Origin: Streptomyces sp. NBC_01549 | GTDB lineage: Bacteria > Actinomycetota > Actinomycetes > Streptomycetales > Streptomycetaceae | Assembly (NCBI RefSeq): GCF_026339955.1 | Contig: NZ_JAPEPW010000004.1 | Coordinates: 558,001-622,000, forward strand | DNA: 64,000 nt | Direction: 5' to 3' | Shown: positions 10,001 to 18,018 of the stretch, one piece after another | Layout: each line of letters opens with the position of its first letter | Position numbering within the stretch: the stretch's first letter is position 1 | Program-made: the position numbers and the translations under genes | The notes under the pieces: generated by a model | Databases searched by the model: none | What the model was told of the DNA's origin: nothing | What the model saw: only the letters and a program-made list of their open reading frames with translations

Positions 10001-10807
10001 GACGCCCAGGGGAAGTACACGGCCTGGGTCACCGCCGATCCCGGTGTGCGGTGGGTCAGCGAGGAAGCGGTTTTGGACCTCACCGAGATCGGTGCGTCGG
10101 TCTCGTACCGGCCGGGCAGCACCACCGAGGAAACATGGTTCGCGCCGGTCCAGCGCCCGCGGCTGCTCAGCGACAGCGCCCTGGTCACCGCCCCCTCCCG
10201 GGTCGGTGACATCCTCGCCGTCTACGACATGCCCGCCTGGGGCGACGCCCGCAGGCACGTGGGCACGATCGACGACGGTGACGCGGCCGCGGACGTGTCG
10301 CTGTACCAGGGCGACAAGCTGCTCAGCCAGGGCGACTCCTCCCTCTTCGCGGACGTGACCCCCGATCCGCTGCCGTACCGACTCGTGGTGGACGGCACCC
10401 AGGAGATCCCCGGCCGGCCGTACTCGCCCCGCACGCACACCGAGTGGGGGTTCACCTCCGCCTTCACCGACTACACAACGCAGCTGCCGCTGCCGCTGAT
10501 CCAGCTGGATTACGGCGTGCCGACCGACCTTTCCGGCCGGGCACAGCGGCACACCGAGCTGTCCGTCACTCCGTCTCAGCCGGCCCGGGCCACCGGGGCG
10601 GGCGCCATCGACAAGGTCACCGTAGAGGTCTCCTACGACGACGCAACCACCTGGCACCCGATCGACCTGCGCCACAACGGCAGTGACTGGCATGGGCGGC
10701 TGGACGCCCCGCCCGGTGCCCGCTTCGTGACGCTGCGCACCACGGCCCGGGACTCCCGGGGCAACAGCGTCAGCCAGACGGTGGTCCGGGCCTTCGGCCT
10801 GAAGTAG
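7061..10807 (+). CDS. Secreted S8-family (subtilisin-like) serine protease
   Basis: A large extracellular subtilase of about 1248 residues. From the TTG at 7061 it has a Sec-type signal peptide: RSRRPG, then a hydrophobic stretch ending ASA. The triad is visible: Asp in VAVLDTGID (about residue 249), His in GHGTHVAS (about 281), Ser in SGTSMATPHAAG (about 454), with the oxyanion Asn in IAAGNSGP. About 750 residues follow, including a PA-like insert and beta-rich C-terminal modules usual in long Streptomyces subtilases. An in-frame ATG at 6995 would add 22 polar residues before the signal peptide and sits on a hairpin. TTG 7061 has AAGGA upstream and is preferred. A strong hairpin follows the stop. 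Confidence 0.9.
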   Translation: MPLPRSRRPGLAVLGAAFAVLTSVASAPADAASAAKPTAAAALPAPTDAPTGGPHTVTLITGDKVTVTHTGDGHVAATVRGPGGGPVAAHVMTVGKDTYAYPDSALPFLASGVLDEHLFDVTELLADGYDDVHSDHLPLIVTYTDTAVRSRKTAVPAGAHQTLALSSIRGAALSQSHARAADFWASVTGGGSVSARTAGTAPALADGIAKVWLDGKAKAALSDTTAQIGAPQVWQGGDTGQGVDVAVLDTGIDAAHPDFTGRIAATASFVPGEDVTDRHGHGTHVASTIAGTGAASDGKEKGVAPGASLHIGKVLDNDGSGQDSWILAGMEWAARDQHAKIVSMSLGSDATDGPDPLSQAVDSLSAETGTLFVIAAGNSGPAPYSVSTPGTADAALTVGAVDSSDRLASFSSRGPRTGDNALKPELTAPGVDVTAARSQYSPEGEGSYLTMSGTSMATPHAAGAAALLAHAHPGWSGQQLKDALVSTTKTTAQYSPYAGGSGRLDVAAAVNGTVFATGTAFASVHWPYTAGQTVRKDVTYTNTGSQPVTLDLALNAPGVAAGLFTLTTSQVTVPAQGTSTVGVVSHLDAAADDAGYSAVLTATGPDGVLRTHTPIGVTKQSRRVELTIKAKDRQGGGLSGTLVLKDSAHNTMPKVYDIDGTGNLDLSLPASTYSAWMYADVPGIEASHSLGRAVLSAPQVDLDTDRTVVFDAADLRKVSARTPQRTTNSTMQVDQYRSYGKLVPFTDSYQLEPRYDSLWATPTPKVTQGSYTFTTRWRQVQPPLTLDFAGTSYGDAQIQSYSPPLPQGTAVYGAVYAGDGAATDFARLHLRNRIAVVRRNDTVAATDQAAAAAKAGARLLLIVNDGYGRLDAWADLPPEDAAALPVASLDADQGALLIRRIQRGTAALRTVSHPYAQYLYDLVQHHHGAVPAALTYRPGPGELARIDEDVRDTRPGQALDIRYDVSVDTGRPMSAAVTPVDAQGKYTAWVTADPGVRWVSEEAVLDLTEIGASVSYRPGSTTEETWFAPVQRPRLLSDSALVTAPSRVGDILAVYDMPAWGDARRHVGTIDDGDAAADVSLYQGDKLLSQGDSSLFADVTPDPLPYRLVVDGTQEIPGRPYSPRTHTEWGFTSAFTDYTTQLPLPLIQLDYGVPTDLSGRAQRHTELSVTPSQPARATGAGAIDKVTVEVSYDDATTWHPIDLRHNGSDWHGRLDAPPGARFVTLRTTARDSRGNSVSQTVVRAFGLK

Positions 10808-10924
10808 CCCCGTCCGCTTCGGACCACGCTTGCAGCACGACGGTCCGCAGGGCTGGGAGTTGCGGTCGGTGGCCGGTGTCGCTCGACGGGCGGGTCGACG
10901 ACGCCGCTTCGCACGCGAACAAGA

Positions 10925-10960
10925 GGTTCCGTCCCGGTCCGCGAAGACCGGGACGGAACC
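10925..10960. terminator. Bidirectional terminator after the subtilase
   Basis: A perfect 15-bp stem, GGTTCCGTCCCGGTC at 10925-10939 against 10946-10960, with a 6-nt loop (CGCGAA). It lies between the subtilase and the convergent secreted-protein fragment, so it can serve both strands. Confidence 0.85.
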
Positions 10961-10961
10961 T

Positions 10962-11140
10962 TCACATGGCGTCAGTTGTGCGGCTGGCATCGCCGATGGC
11001 GGATTGGCCGCCGAAGCCGACGGCGAAGACGTGATTGGTACCGTCGTCCGCCGCCGAGAGCGTCACCGAGACGACCTGCTTGGCCGGTCGGACCGCGATC
11101 CTGGTGGCGAAGACGTACGGCGTCATCGAGTCCTGACCGC
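10962..11140 (-). pseudogene. C-terminal fragment of a secreted protein
   Basis: The last 54 codons before the stop at 10962 read PYVFATRIAVRPAKQVVSVT ... HVFAVGFGG, a motif seen at the C-terminus of Streptomyces secreted enzymes. The upstream part is replaced by an ISL3 remnant. The parent enzyme cannot be named. Confidence 0.4.
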
Positions 11141-11165
11141 CGGAACTGGTATCCCGGTACGGGGC

Positions 11166-11435
11166 ATGGTGACCGTGGTCGCGTCCTTCGACACCGACTC
11201 GCCAGGAGCGCTGCTGGAGTGGATCCGCCAGGCCGAGCAGGACGCACCGAAGCCCATGAAGGGCTTCGCCGGCTTCCTGCGCCAGGACCTCGACGCCGTC
11301 ACGGCCGGACTCACCCTCCCATGGAGTTCCGGCGTGGTCGAAGGCCGTGTGAACCGGGTGAAAACACTCAAGAGAGCGATGTATGGCCGGGCTTCGTTCG
11401 AACTCCTCCGAACCCGCATCCTCACTCGGCCGTGA
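11166..11435 (+). pseudogene. ISL3-family transposase, C-terminal remnant
   Basis: The frame reads MKGFAGFLRQDLDAV, LTLPWSSGVVEGRVNRVKTL and KRAMYGRASFELLRTRIL up to the stop at 11435. WSSGxVEGxVNRxK...MYGRAxFxLLR is the typical ISL3 C-terminus. The N-terminal zinc-binding and DDE parts are missing. Confidence 0.8.
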
Positions 11436-11467
11436 TGCTCTGACAGTGATCGTGGTAGGCAAGGCGG

Positions 11468-12064
11468 ATGCTTGGCCGACTTCCTCTCGATGAGCAACTC
11501 GACGGCTTGCGCTCCGTGCTCTCCGAAAACAAAATCCTGACTGACGTGATGACCAGGGCCGCAACACTGGATTTGCCCGGCTGGTATGTGACGGCGGGCT
11601 GTCTGTTCCAGACCGTGTGGAACGTGGTCACCGGCCGACCCCCGACCAACGGCATCAAGGACTACGACATCTTCTACTTCGACAGCAGCGACCTCTCATG
11701 GGAAGCAGAGGACGCTGTGATCAAAGCGGGTCGCCAGCTATTCGCCGACTTGCCGGCCGAGGTGGAGATCCGCAACGAAGCCCGCGTGCATCTTTGGTAC
11801 GAGGAGAAGTTCGGAGTGCCCTGTCCGCCGCATGAGTCCACCGAAACTGCAATCGACTGCTTCGCTGCGACGACGTGCTGTCTGGGCGTCCGGCTGGGCC
11901 CCGATACAGGGTGGCGCGTCTATGCACCTCACGGGCTCTCCGACGTGTTCAACCTGGTCGTGCGGCCCAACCCGGTCCTTGCCCCACGGGAGGTCTATGA
12001 GACCAAGGCGGCACGCTGGCAGGACGAGTGGCCGGAGCTCACCATCCTGCCATGGCCAAACTGA
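11468..12064 (+). CDS. DUF925-type nucleotidyltransferase-fold protein
   Basis: 198 residues resembling the nucleotidyltransferase-like DUF925 family (NTP_transf_6). It shows the family layout: GWYVTAGCLFQTVWNVVTG followed by GIKDYDIFYFD, where the acidic pair would bind metal. Further on are EVEIRNEARVHLWYEEKFG and the CCLGVR region. Length is normal. Substrate and biological role are unknown for the family. It stands alone between an ISL3 scrap and a decayed acetyltransferase. The ATG at 11468 has only a weak purine-rich upstream region. Confidence 0.8.
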   Translation: MLGRLPLDEQLDGLRSVLSENKILTDVMTRAATLDLPGWYVTAGCLFQTVWNVVTGRPPTNGIKDYDIFYFDSSDLSWEAEDAVIKAGRQLFADLPAEVEIRNEARVHLWYEEKFGVPCPPHESTETAIDCFAATTCCLGVRLGPDTGWRVYAPHGLSDVFNLVVRPNPVLAPREVYETKAARWQDEWPELTILPWPN

Positions 12065-12101
12065 TGGCCTTCACGAAACGAAACCGCGGACAGAGCCGAT
12101 T

Positions 12102-12335
12102 TCAAGAATCGCCATCAACGCTCGGTTCTTCGACTTCGCCCACAGTCGGGTCGTGCCGAGGGATGGAGCACAGGGCGACCCCGGCCATACTTTCCCCATC
12201 CCAAGCCGCCCGCCAGCAGGTCGGGTCGGCAGTGGCGAGGAAGCTCTCGAACGTTCACCTCTCGGTGAAGGCGGCATCTGCATACGAATCGACGACCGTC
12301 TTCCAGACCGCGCGGTAGTTGCTTGGATCGACTGA
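12102..12335 (-). pseudogene. GNAT acetyltransferase, N-terminal remnant with nonsense codon
   Basis: The reverse strand gives DPSNYRAVWKTVVDSYADAA, FTER, a TGA stop, then TFESFLATADPTCWRAAWDG, ESMAGVALCSIP and PTVGEVEE. This is the first half of a GNAT fold; the acetyl-CoA-binding second half is gone. The internal TGA probably replaced a TGG. Confidence 0.6.
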
Positions 12336-12342
12336 GGCTTTT

Positions 12343-12510
12343 CTAAGGGCTGTCCCGTAATCCTCGGTGGATCAGCGCGCGGCGTCAGATGCGGTGCATC
12401 GCAAGGCGGAGGGTCGTCCTCATACTGGGCGTATTCGGGCGATCCGACAACGCGGCGAGGTGCCGTAGCTGTCGTCGTGCGCCCGCCGGGGATTACGGGA
12501 CAGCCCTTAG
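12343..12510. mobile_element. 168-bp MITE with perfect 21-bp terminal inverted repeats
   Basis: The arms 12343-12363 (begins CTAAGGGCTGTCCCG) and 12490-12510 are exact reverse complements. The outer TA on each side fits a 2-bp target duplication. The 126-bp core has no transposase. The end sequence resembles IS5/IS427-type ends, so it is probably mobilised by such an enzyme in trans. The right end lies in the stop codon of the phosphatase gene. One end of the same type recurs alone at 60842. Confidence 0.85.
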
Positions 12511-13688
12511 TGGGTGCGGGGCCGAAGGAGGTGGTGCGCGGGGGTGTGTTCGATGACGAGGATGGCGGCGTCGTCAGCGGGAGGGCCGCCGATGTGGGCG
12601 AGCAGGTCGCGGTGGATCCGGTCCAGCAGATCGTCGGGGCCTGCGGCGGGGAAGGATGCGACCCGCTCGGCGAGCGGATAGAACGCTCTGGCCGGTGAGC
12701 GGGCCTCGATGACACCGTCGGTGTAGAGCACGAGCATGTCGCCGGCCTGGAAGGTGAACGGGTCGGTGCGGCGCGCCTCGATGGGCAGTTCGCCCATGCC
12801 CAGCGGCGGCAGGGGGCGGCGGGCGTGCAGAACCGTCACCTGCTGATCGGTCACCAGCAGCGGCGGCGGGTGCCCGCAGTTGACCATGTGGGCCCCCGGG
12901 CCCTCGTCGGGGATCTCCAGGACGAGGCAGGTGATGAAGTGCTCGCCGGGATCGTGCCTGCTGTCTGCCACGTCCTCCACGTTCCGGCAGACGCTGTCGT
13001 CAAGGGCAGCCACCAGCTCAAGCAGAGAGGCATAGCGGTGAGTGCCCTCACGGAATGCACTCAGCACCAGCGAAGCCTCACCGATCGCGGCCAGGCCGTT
13101 GCCCCGCACATCGCCGATCACCACCCGGGTCGCGGCATGCCCGGCCCGGCCGACCGCAAAGAGATCACCCCCGATCTCCGTCTCGTCCTCCGCGGACAGA
13201 TACAGCCACGCCACCCGCAACGGCCCGATCCGGCGCGGCGGAGGCCGCAGCAGAACCCGCTGCGTGGTCGCCGCCACCGAGCGTGCCCGGCTCAGCGCAC
13301 GCTCACGCCGCTCCGTGACGTATCGCAGGAAAACTGTCAGGGCGGAGAGGACGAGCAGCGCGAGGATCTGCGCCATGCGGTTGGCCGTGGTCAGTCCGCC
13401 TTCGAGCACGGCTACGAGCACCAGGGCCGCCACCGCGAGGGCCCCGACGAGAGCGGTCAGCCGCGTCCCGGAGAGAGAGGCAGTGAGCGCAGGCGCGATG
13501 ACCAGCAGAGGCCCAAGATGGACATCGGCTGGCGTGTAGAGATCCAGCACGGTGATTACCACGATCAGTATGAGCGGGATCGCCACCAGCCCGCGGTTCG
13601 ATGGCTCCTCCAGGAGGCGATCCCGCGACAAACGCCCACGCCGGATATCCATGCGCCCATTTTGCCCCGATGCGGGCTCCCTCGGCAT
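12507..13688 (-). CDS. Membrane-anchored SpoIIE/PP2C-type protein phosphatase
   Basis: 393 residues. Hydrophobic segments at about 34-125 form several membrane helices, followed by a linker and a SpoIIE-like PP2C domain from about 160 to the end. Metal-binding acidic motifs are IGGDLF, VIGDVRGNG, LYTDGV and PADDAAIL. Such phosphatases dephosphorylate anti-sigma-factor antagonists and similar regulators at the membrane. No partner anti-sigma gene is adjacent. The last stop codon (TAA, 12507-12509) takes its third base from the MITE terminal repeat. The C-terminus still has near-normal family length. ATG 13688 is used; ATG 13652 (MDIRRG) is an equally good start. Confidence 0.88.
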   Translation of the reverse strand: MPREPASGQNGRMDIRRGRLSRDRLLEEPSNRGLVAIPLILIVVITVLDLYTPADVHLGPLLVIAPALTASLSGTRLTALVGALAVAALVLVAVLEGGLTTANRMAQILALLVLSALTVFLRYVTERRERALSRARSVAATTQRVLLRPPPRRIGPLRVAWLYLSAEDETEIGGDLFAVGRAGHAATRVVIGDVRGNGLAAIGEASLVLSAFREGTHRYASLLELVAALDDSVCRNVEDVADSRHDPGEHFITCLVLEIPDEGPGAHMVNCGHPPPLLVTDQQVTVLHARRPLPPLGMGELPIEARRTDPFTFQAGDMLVLYTDGVIEARSPARAFYPLAERVASFPAAGPDDLLDRIHRDLLAHIGGPPADDAAILVIEHTPAHHLLRPRTH

Positions 13689-13979
13689 ACCAGCCGCTTG
13701 ACCGGGCCCCCGGAGCGGCCCGACGAGCAGCGAGTCTCTTCCGGCAGGTCAGTCCCCCTGTTCCCTTCGGGTGCGCCTTGCCGGCGTGAAAACATGGCTG
13801 CGGCGCCTGCCCGCCGACGCCGGTAGCTCGTTGGGACGTTGAGCCCGTAGGTCAGTCTGGTGCCGGGGCCGCAGAGGGGCCACGCACTGTTGCCATCGAG
13901 CACGCCGGTCAGATTTTCGCTCCCCCGCGGCCCCCTGGGCAGGCGTCGGCCCGTACGGATCGATACCAGGGAGTTGTGC
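13689..13979 (+). other. 5' non-coding end of an IS110 element; candidate bridge RNA region
   Basis: About 240 bp of this spacer belong with the IS110 transposase that follows. It is GC-rich and contains short complementary stretches, for example GCCGGCG near 13779 with CGCCGG near 13821. In IS110-group elements of the IS621 type this 5' end produces a structured bridge RNA that pairs with target and donor DNA. That assignment is by position and family, not by a recognised RNA motif. Confidence 0.35.
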
Positions 13980-15317
13980 ATGGCGGACACCGACGACGGT
14001 GGCGTCGAGGAGATCGAGCAGGCCGAGGAGCTCGTGGCCCGTGTCGCGGCGATCGATATCGCCAAGGCGTCGGGCATGGTCTGTGTGCGGGTGCCGCACG
14101 AGGACAAGCCCGGCAAGCGCGTGCAGCGGGTCTTCAACACCGTCGCGACCAGCGGCGCGATCCTGGACCTGGCCGACCACCTGGTCTGCCAGGGCGTCAC
14201 CCGGGTGGTGATGGAGGCGACGTCGACCTACTGGAAGCCGTACTTCTTTCTGCTGGAATCGCGTGGTCTGGAGTGCTGGCTGGTCAACGCCCGTGACGTC
14301 AAGAACGTCCCGGGCCGGCCCAAAACCGACCGCCTGGACGCGGTCTGGCTGGCCAAGCTCACCGAACGCGGCATGCTCCGGCCCTCGTTCGTACCCCCGA
14401 AGCCGGTCCGTGAACTGCGCGATCTGACCCGGGCCCGGGCCGTCATGACCCACGAGCGCACCCGCCACAAGCAGCGCACCGAGAAACTCCTCGAGGACGC
14501 CCAGATCAAGCTGTCCACCGTGATCGCCGACATCTTCGGCGTCTCCGGCCGGGCCATGCTGGAGGCACTGATCGCGGGCGAACGCAGCCCCAAGGCGTTG
14601 GCGGACCTGGCCCACGGCACCATCAAGGCCAGCCACAGCACCCTGGCCGAGGCCCTGACCGGCCGGTTCGAAGAACACCACGCCTTCATGTGCCGGATGC
14701 TGCTGGACACCGTCGACTACCTCACCGTGCAGATCGACAAGCTCACCGCCCGGATCACCCTGCGTCTGGCCGAGCTGTCCACCACCGAGGACGACGAAGG
14801 CCCCGGACAGGGCACCCTCATACCGATCACCGACACCGAACGCCTCGACGAGATCCCCGGCGTCGGCCCCAGCACCGCGCAGGTCATCCTCGCCGAGACC
14901 GGCCTGGACATGACGGTCTTCCCCACCGCCGGCCATCTCGTGTCCTGGGCGAAACTCTCCCCACGCACCCTCCAGTCCGGAAACAAGAACACCTCCGGCC
15001 CCACCGGCAAAGGCAACCCCTGGCTCCGCGGCGCCCTCGGCGAAGCAGCAATCTCCGCCGCCCGCACCGACACCTTCCTCGGCGCCCGCTACCGCCGCAT
15101 CGTCAAACGCCGCGGCCACATGAAAGCCCTGGTCGCCGTCGCCCGCTCCATCCTGGTCGCCGTCTGGCACCTCATGAACGACCCGACCGCCCGCTACCGA
15201 GACCTCGGCCCCGACTTCCACACCCGCAACCTCGACCCGGCCCGCAAGAGCCGCGACCTCGTCCGCCAGCTCAAGGCCCTCGGCCACGACGTCACCCTCA
15301 CCCCGGCAGCCGCCTGA
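13980..15317 (+). CDS. IS110-family transposase (intact)
   Basis: A 445-residue DEDD/serine recombinase of the IS110 group. The N-terminal RuvC-like DEDD domain shows AAIDIAKA, VVMEATSTYW and KTDRLDAVWLAKL. The C-terminal Tnp_20 domain shows LDEIPGVGPSTAQVILAE and the serine-bearing SPRTLQSGNK, then FLGARYRRIVKRRGH and VAVARSILVAVWHLM. Start at ATG 13980 (MADTDDG) with AGGGAG upstream; the frame is open further 5' but that part is the non-coding end. All expected motifs are present, so the enzyme looks active. As usual for IS110, no terminal inverted repeats are visible. The fragment at 6330-6512 is a diverged relative. Confidence 0.93.
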   Translation: MADTDDGGVEEIEQAEELVARVAAIDIAKASGMVCVRVPHEDKPGKRVQRVFNTVATSGAILDLADHLVCQGVTRVVMEATSTYWKPYFFLLESRGLECWLVNARDVKNVPGRPKTDRLDAVWLAKLTERGMLRPSFVPPKPVRELRDLTRARAVMTHERTRHKQRTEKLLEDAQIKLSTVIADIFGVSGRAMLEALIAGERSPKALADLAHGTIKASHSTLAEALTGRFEEHHAFMCRMLLDTVDYLTVQIDKLTARITLRLAELSTTEDDEGPGQGTLIPITDTERLDEIPGVGPSTAQVILAETGLDMTVFPTAGHLVSWAKLSPRTLQSGNKNTSGPTGKGNPWLRGALGEAAISAARTDTFLGARYRRIVKRRGHMKALVAVARSILVAVWHLMNDPTARYRDLGPDFHTRNLDPARKSRDLVRQLKALGHDVTLTPAAA

Positions 15318-15478
15318 CATCCCACGACCCCACCGCCCCACACCAGCCCCCGACCGTCACCATCGAGGGGCTATCTCGCCATCCCCATCTGACCGTTGAG
15401 TTTTCCGGTCAGCGGCTCACTTCCAGACGTTCAGTGGCAGCCGCCGCGGTGAACAAGCGAACGGCCCGTCGCGCCCTC

Positions 15479-16060
15479 TCAGAACGAGGTGATGATCCGG
15501 ATGCGGTCGGCGGTCGAGCGCATGGACACGTCAGCAGCAGGTGCAAGCGCATCGAACGCGTGGGGTACTCCGGGGTGGACGTGGAGCTCGGTCGGCACGG
15601 CCGCGGCGTTCAACCGCCGGGCGTACTCGATGTCCTCATCGCGGAAGAGGTCCAGAGTGCCGACCTCGACCTCGGCAAGCACGTCGCCGAGAAGGCCTGA
15701 ACCTCTCCGACGTCCGTGTCGCCACCTGCGGTGGGGGCATCTCTCGCAGATGCTTACGGAGCAGGCGGCGGAGCAAGCGGCACCCCACACCGGCACCTGC
15801 GACTTCGCCGCCTCCGGCACCTGCGCGGTCTTTCCGGACTGCTCCTCGGCAGCCGGCACGGTCAGGTCGGCCCGGGCGTGGTCCTGCCCGGTCTCGTCCG
15901 CCGGGGCCAGCACTTCGCCGACCCGCGAGCGGGCGATGGCCCACTCCTGCCGTTCCCGCTCGGCCACGGCCAGTTCGGCCACGGCCAGTTCGGCCACGGC
16001 CAGTTCGGCCAGGGCCAGTTCGGCCTGGATACGGCCGGCCTCCTCCCGCAGCTCCTCCAC
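15479..16060 (-). pseudogene. Chimeric reading frame: repeat-rich N-terminus fused to an esterase C-terminal fragment
   Basis: The last 70 or so residues (DLFRDEDIEYARRLNAAAV, then TELHVHPGVPHAFDALAP) are the C-terminus of an Aes/HSL-type alpha/beta hydrolase including the catalytic His. They are joined in frame to an unrelated Glu/Ala-rich helical N-terminus in which LAVAE is repeated by a DNA tandem repeat. The middle (about 15700-15850) resembles neither. This looks like two gene remnants fused by deletion. It is open but probably not a functional enzyme, lacking the catalytic Ser and Asp. Confidence 0.55.
15961..16020. repeat. 15-bp tandem repeat, four units
   Basis: CGGCCACGGCCAGTT is repeated head-to-tail at 15961, 15976 and 15991, and a one-base variant follows at 16006. 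On the reverse strand it encodes a five-residue LAVAE-type helical repeat, keeping frame whatever the copy number. Confidence 0.9.
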
Positions 16061-16265
16061 GCGACTGCGAGCACCAGCTCACGCTGTAGGCGTGCTCGGA
16101 AGTGTGGTGGGTTCCTCATCGCTGATTTTGGTGGGCGGAGGAGGTACCTGCGAAAGGTGCCACTCATCGACGTCGAACGATCGCGCGGTATCTCGGTTCG
16201 ACAGGGCTTCCGCACCGACGCGAAACCCGTGGGCAGCCGGGCAGATGACGCCGTAGTCTCCCCGG

Positions 16266-16835
16266 ATGACTACCGTTTCTGTTGAAGATCTCGCACGTGC
16301 ATCCGAAACCGTGGGCGACCTGATCGCCGAGGTCCGCCCCGAGCAATGGAAGGCGCCGACGCCGTGCACGGAATGGAACGTGCGCGGGGTGGTCCGCCAT
16401 CTGGTCGGCATGGACCTGGTGTTCACAGCCATGCTCGAGGGTGGCCCAATGCCCGAGCGCGGAGCAGACCCCCTCGGTGACGACCCGGTCGGAGCCTACC
16501 GGGCCTCCAGCGCGTCGCTGCAGGCCGCCTTCGCCCGTCCCGGGGTACTCGAGCGGAGTTATCGCGGACCCTTGGGGAGTGCCACGGGCGCCGAGCGCTT
16601 GCAGATCCGCCTGTACGATCTGCTCGCTCACGGATGGGACCTCGCCCAGGCGACCGGAATCCCTGCCCTGCTGCCCGAAGACCTTGCCGAGCAGAGCCTG
16701 GCGTTCGTTCAGGTCCAATTCTCCGCTCAGTCCCGAACGGGACGATTCGCCGAGCCCCAACCCGTCGAGGAGACCGCTCCGGCCATCGATCGGCTTGCCG
16801 CGTTTCTCGGCCGGCCGGTTCCACCGCAGCTGTGA
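16266..16835 (+). CDS. TIGR03086-family (DinB-like, mycothiol-type) protein
   Basis: 189 residues of the actinobacterial TIGR03086/maleylpyruvate-isomerase N-terminal group, a four-helix DinB-like fold. TPCTEWNVRGVVRHLVGMD carries the first metal-binding His. YDLLAHGWDLAQATG carries the second conserved His. Members are thought to bind divalent metal and act as mycothiol-dependent enzymes; the substrate here is unknown. Length is normal and both His motifs are present. It has no co-oriented neighbour, so it is probably a single-gene unit. Confidence 0.85.
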   Translation: MTTVSVEDLARASETVGDLIAEVRPEQWKAPTPCTEWNVRGVVRHLVGMDLVFTAMLEGGPMPERGADPLGDDPVGAYRASSASLQAAFARPGVLERSYRGPLGSATGAERLQIRLYDLLAHGWDLAQATGIPALLPEDLAEQSLAFVQVQFSAQSRTGRFAEPQPVEETAPAIDRLAAFLGRPVPPQL

Positions 16836-16886
16836 CACCGATCGATGGCAACTGACCGCCCCCCGAGCGCCTGATTGGCAGGTTAC

Positions 16887-17160
16887 TCATTCGTTCCAGG
16901 CGCCCCGCTCGATCTGGTCGTCCAGCAAGCTCTGGGCGATGGTCGCGTAGCGGCTCGCGGTGGTGTGGGACAGGTTGAAGACCAGGGCGAGGTGCAGCGG
17001 GTCGGCGCCGACGGTCAGAGCTCCGTGCAGTAGCCGGTCGCCGCGGATGCGTTCGAGGTAGACGCCCCGGTGCAGGAGGTGCCGCTTGAGGTATTCGGCG
17101 CTGACGGGCCCGGTCCCCAGGGCGGTCTTGGCGTTGATGAGTACGCGTCGGTTGGGGGTC
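16887..17160 (-). pseudogene. Site-specific integrase-like protein, C-terminal remnant
   Basis: The reverse strand reads YLKRHLLHRGVYLERIRGDR, LLHGALTVGADPLHLALVFN and LSHTTASRYATIAQSLLDD before the stop at 16887. This resembles the C-terminal extension of large Streptomyces tyrosine-type integrases. The catalytic domain is missing. Confidence 0.5.
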
Positions 17161-17355
17161 TTCGGGGCGCTGTCACGTTGTTGGGCGCGTCAGTGTCTGA
17201 CGGTGAGTCAGGGCGTGGACGCCGGCTGCTGCCTGTGCTGCGGTGGGACTGTCGCCTTCGTGCCGCTCGATCCTCGATGTCGGAGCTACCCCGCGTGTGC
17301 GGGGCCGACGACGCCAAGAACCGCAAGCACTGGTCCGCGACCCCTGGCAGCGGCG

Positions 17356-17772
17356 CTATGTGCGCCGCTTCGCTGGTTGACCTCGGCCTGCGGTGTGGAC
17401 GAACCAGCCGAGCGTGGCTCCGACGGCGTACCAGAACAGGTCGGGCGTGTGGAAAGTGGAGCCCAGAACGAGGCGGGCGACGACGCTCCGCCGGGACAGC
17501 TCCGCGGGCACCCCGCTGATCTGGAGGAACTCGACCGACCAGCTGATCCCCAGCGCGATGCCGGCAGCCGTCACGGGCTTCGCCCGGGGCGCGGCCAGGA
17601 CGACAAGGGCGTAGACGAGGGTGGTGTAGAGCGTGTCCCCGGCGTACTTGGCGATGCCTCCTTCCATCCCGGCCCTGGCCCCAAGCCCCACGGCAACTGT
17701 CAGCACGGCCGCCCCGGCCGCCATGAGGCGGGTGCGCACCGGGCCGCCGTCGGTCACCAGTGGATCTGTCAT
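17356..17772 (-). CDS. DUF2809-family small membrane protein
   Basis: 138 residues with about four hydrophobic helices: VLTVAVGLGARA, LYTTLVYALVVLA, TAAGIALGISWSVEFLQ, LFWYAVGATLGWFVH. The KYAGDTLYT and SVEFLQ motifs are typical of DUF2809, a family without assigned function. Length is complete. It probably sits in the cytoplasmic membrane. Downstream lies a decayed integrase and upstream a fragment of another membrane protein. Confidence 0.82.
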   Translation of the reverse strand: MTDPLVTDGGPVRTRLMAAGAAVLTVAVGLGARAGMEGGIAKYAGDTLYTTLVYALVVLAAPRAKPVTAAGIALGISWSVEFLQISGVPAELSRRSVVARLVLGSTFHTPDLFWYAVGATLGWFVHTAGRGQPAKRRT

Positions 17773-17804
17773 GCGGACACCCTCTCATCCGGCCGCGTCG
17801 GGGC

Positions 17805-17943
17805 TCAGCCGCTCTCGTCGTGCTCGCGCGAGCGCCGGCTCTTGGGCCGGAGATGGATACGGTGGCAGAGAGCCAGGCAGGCCGTGGCCACCATCAGCCC
17901 GAGCACGAGAGCCGACGCGCCCCTTGCCCGTACCGCTTCAGAA
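17805..17943 (-). pseudogene. C-terminal scrap of a membrane protein
   Basis: The end of a frame on the reverse strand reads ASALVLGLMVATACLALCHR followed by a basic tail and stop at 17805: one membrane helix with a cytoplasmic tail. The upstream part is replaced by the rve transposase at about 17945. The family is not recognisable. Confidence 0.3.
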
Positions 17944-18018
17944 TGGCTGCGCAGCCTGTGACCTGGGACGACGCTCCGCGGGCCGATCGGGCACCATCGG
18001 ACCTTGTGGTCGTACGAA

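Noticed and set aside
13749..15341. A 530-codon minus-strand frame
   Set aside because: Antisense shadow of the intact IS110 transposase.
17281..17312. A type I-E CRISPR-repeat-like palindrome (CCCCGCG..CGGGG)
   Set aside because: Only one copy is present. No second repeat lies at a spacer distance on either side and no cas gene is in the window.
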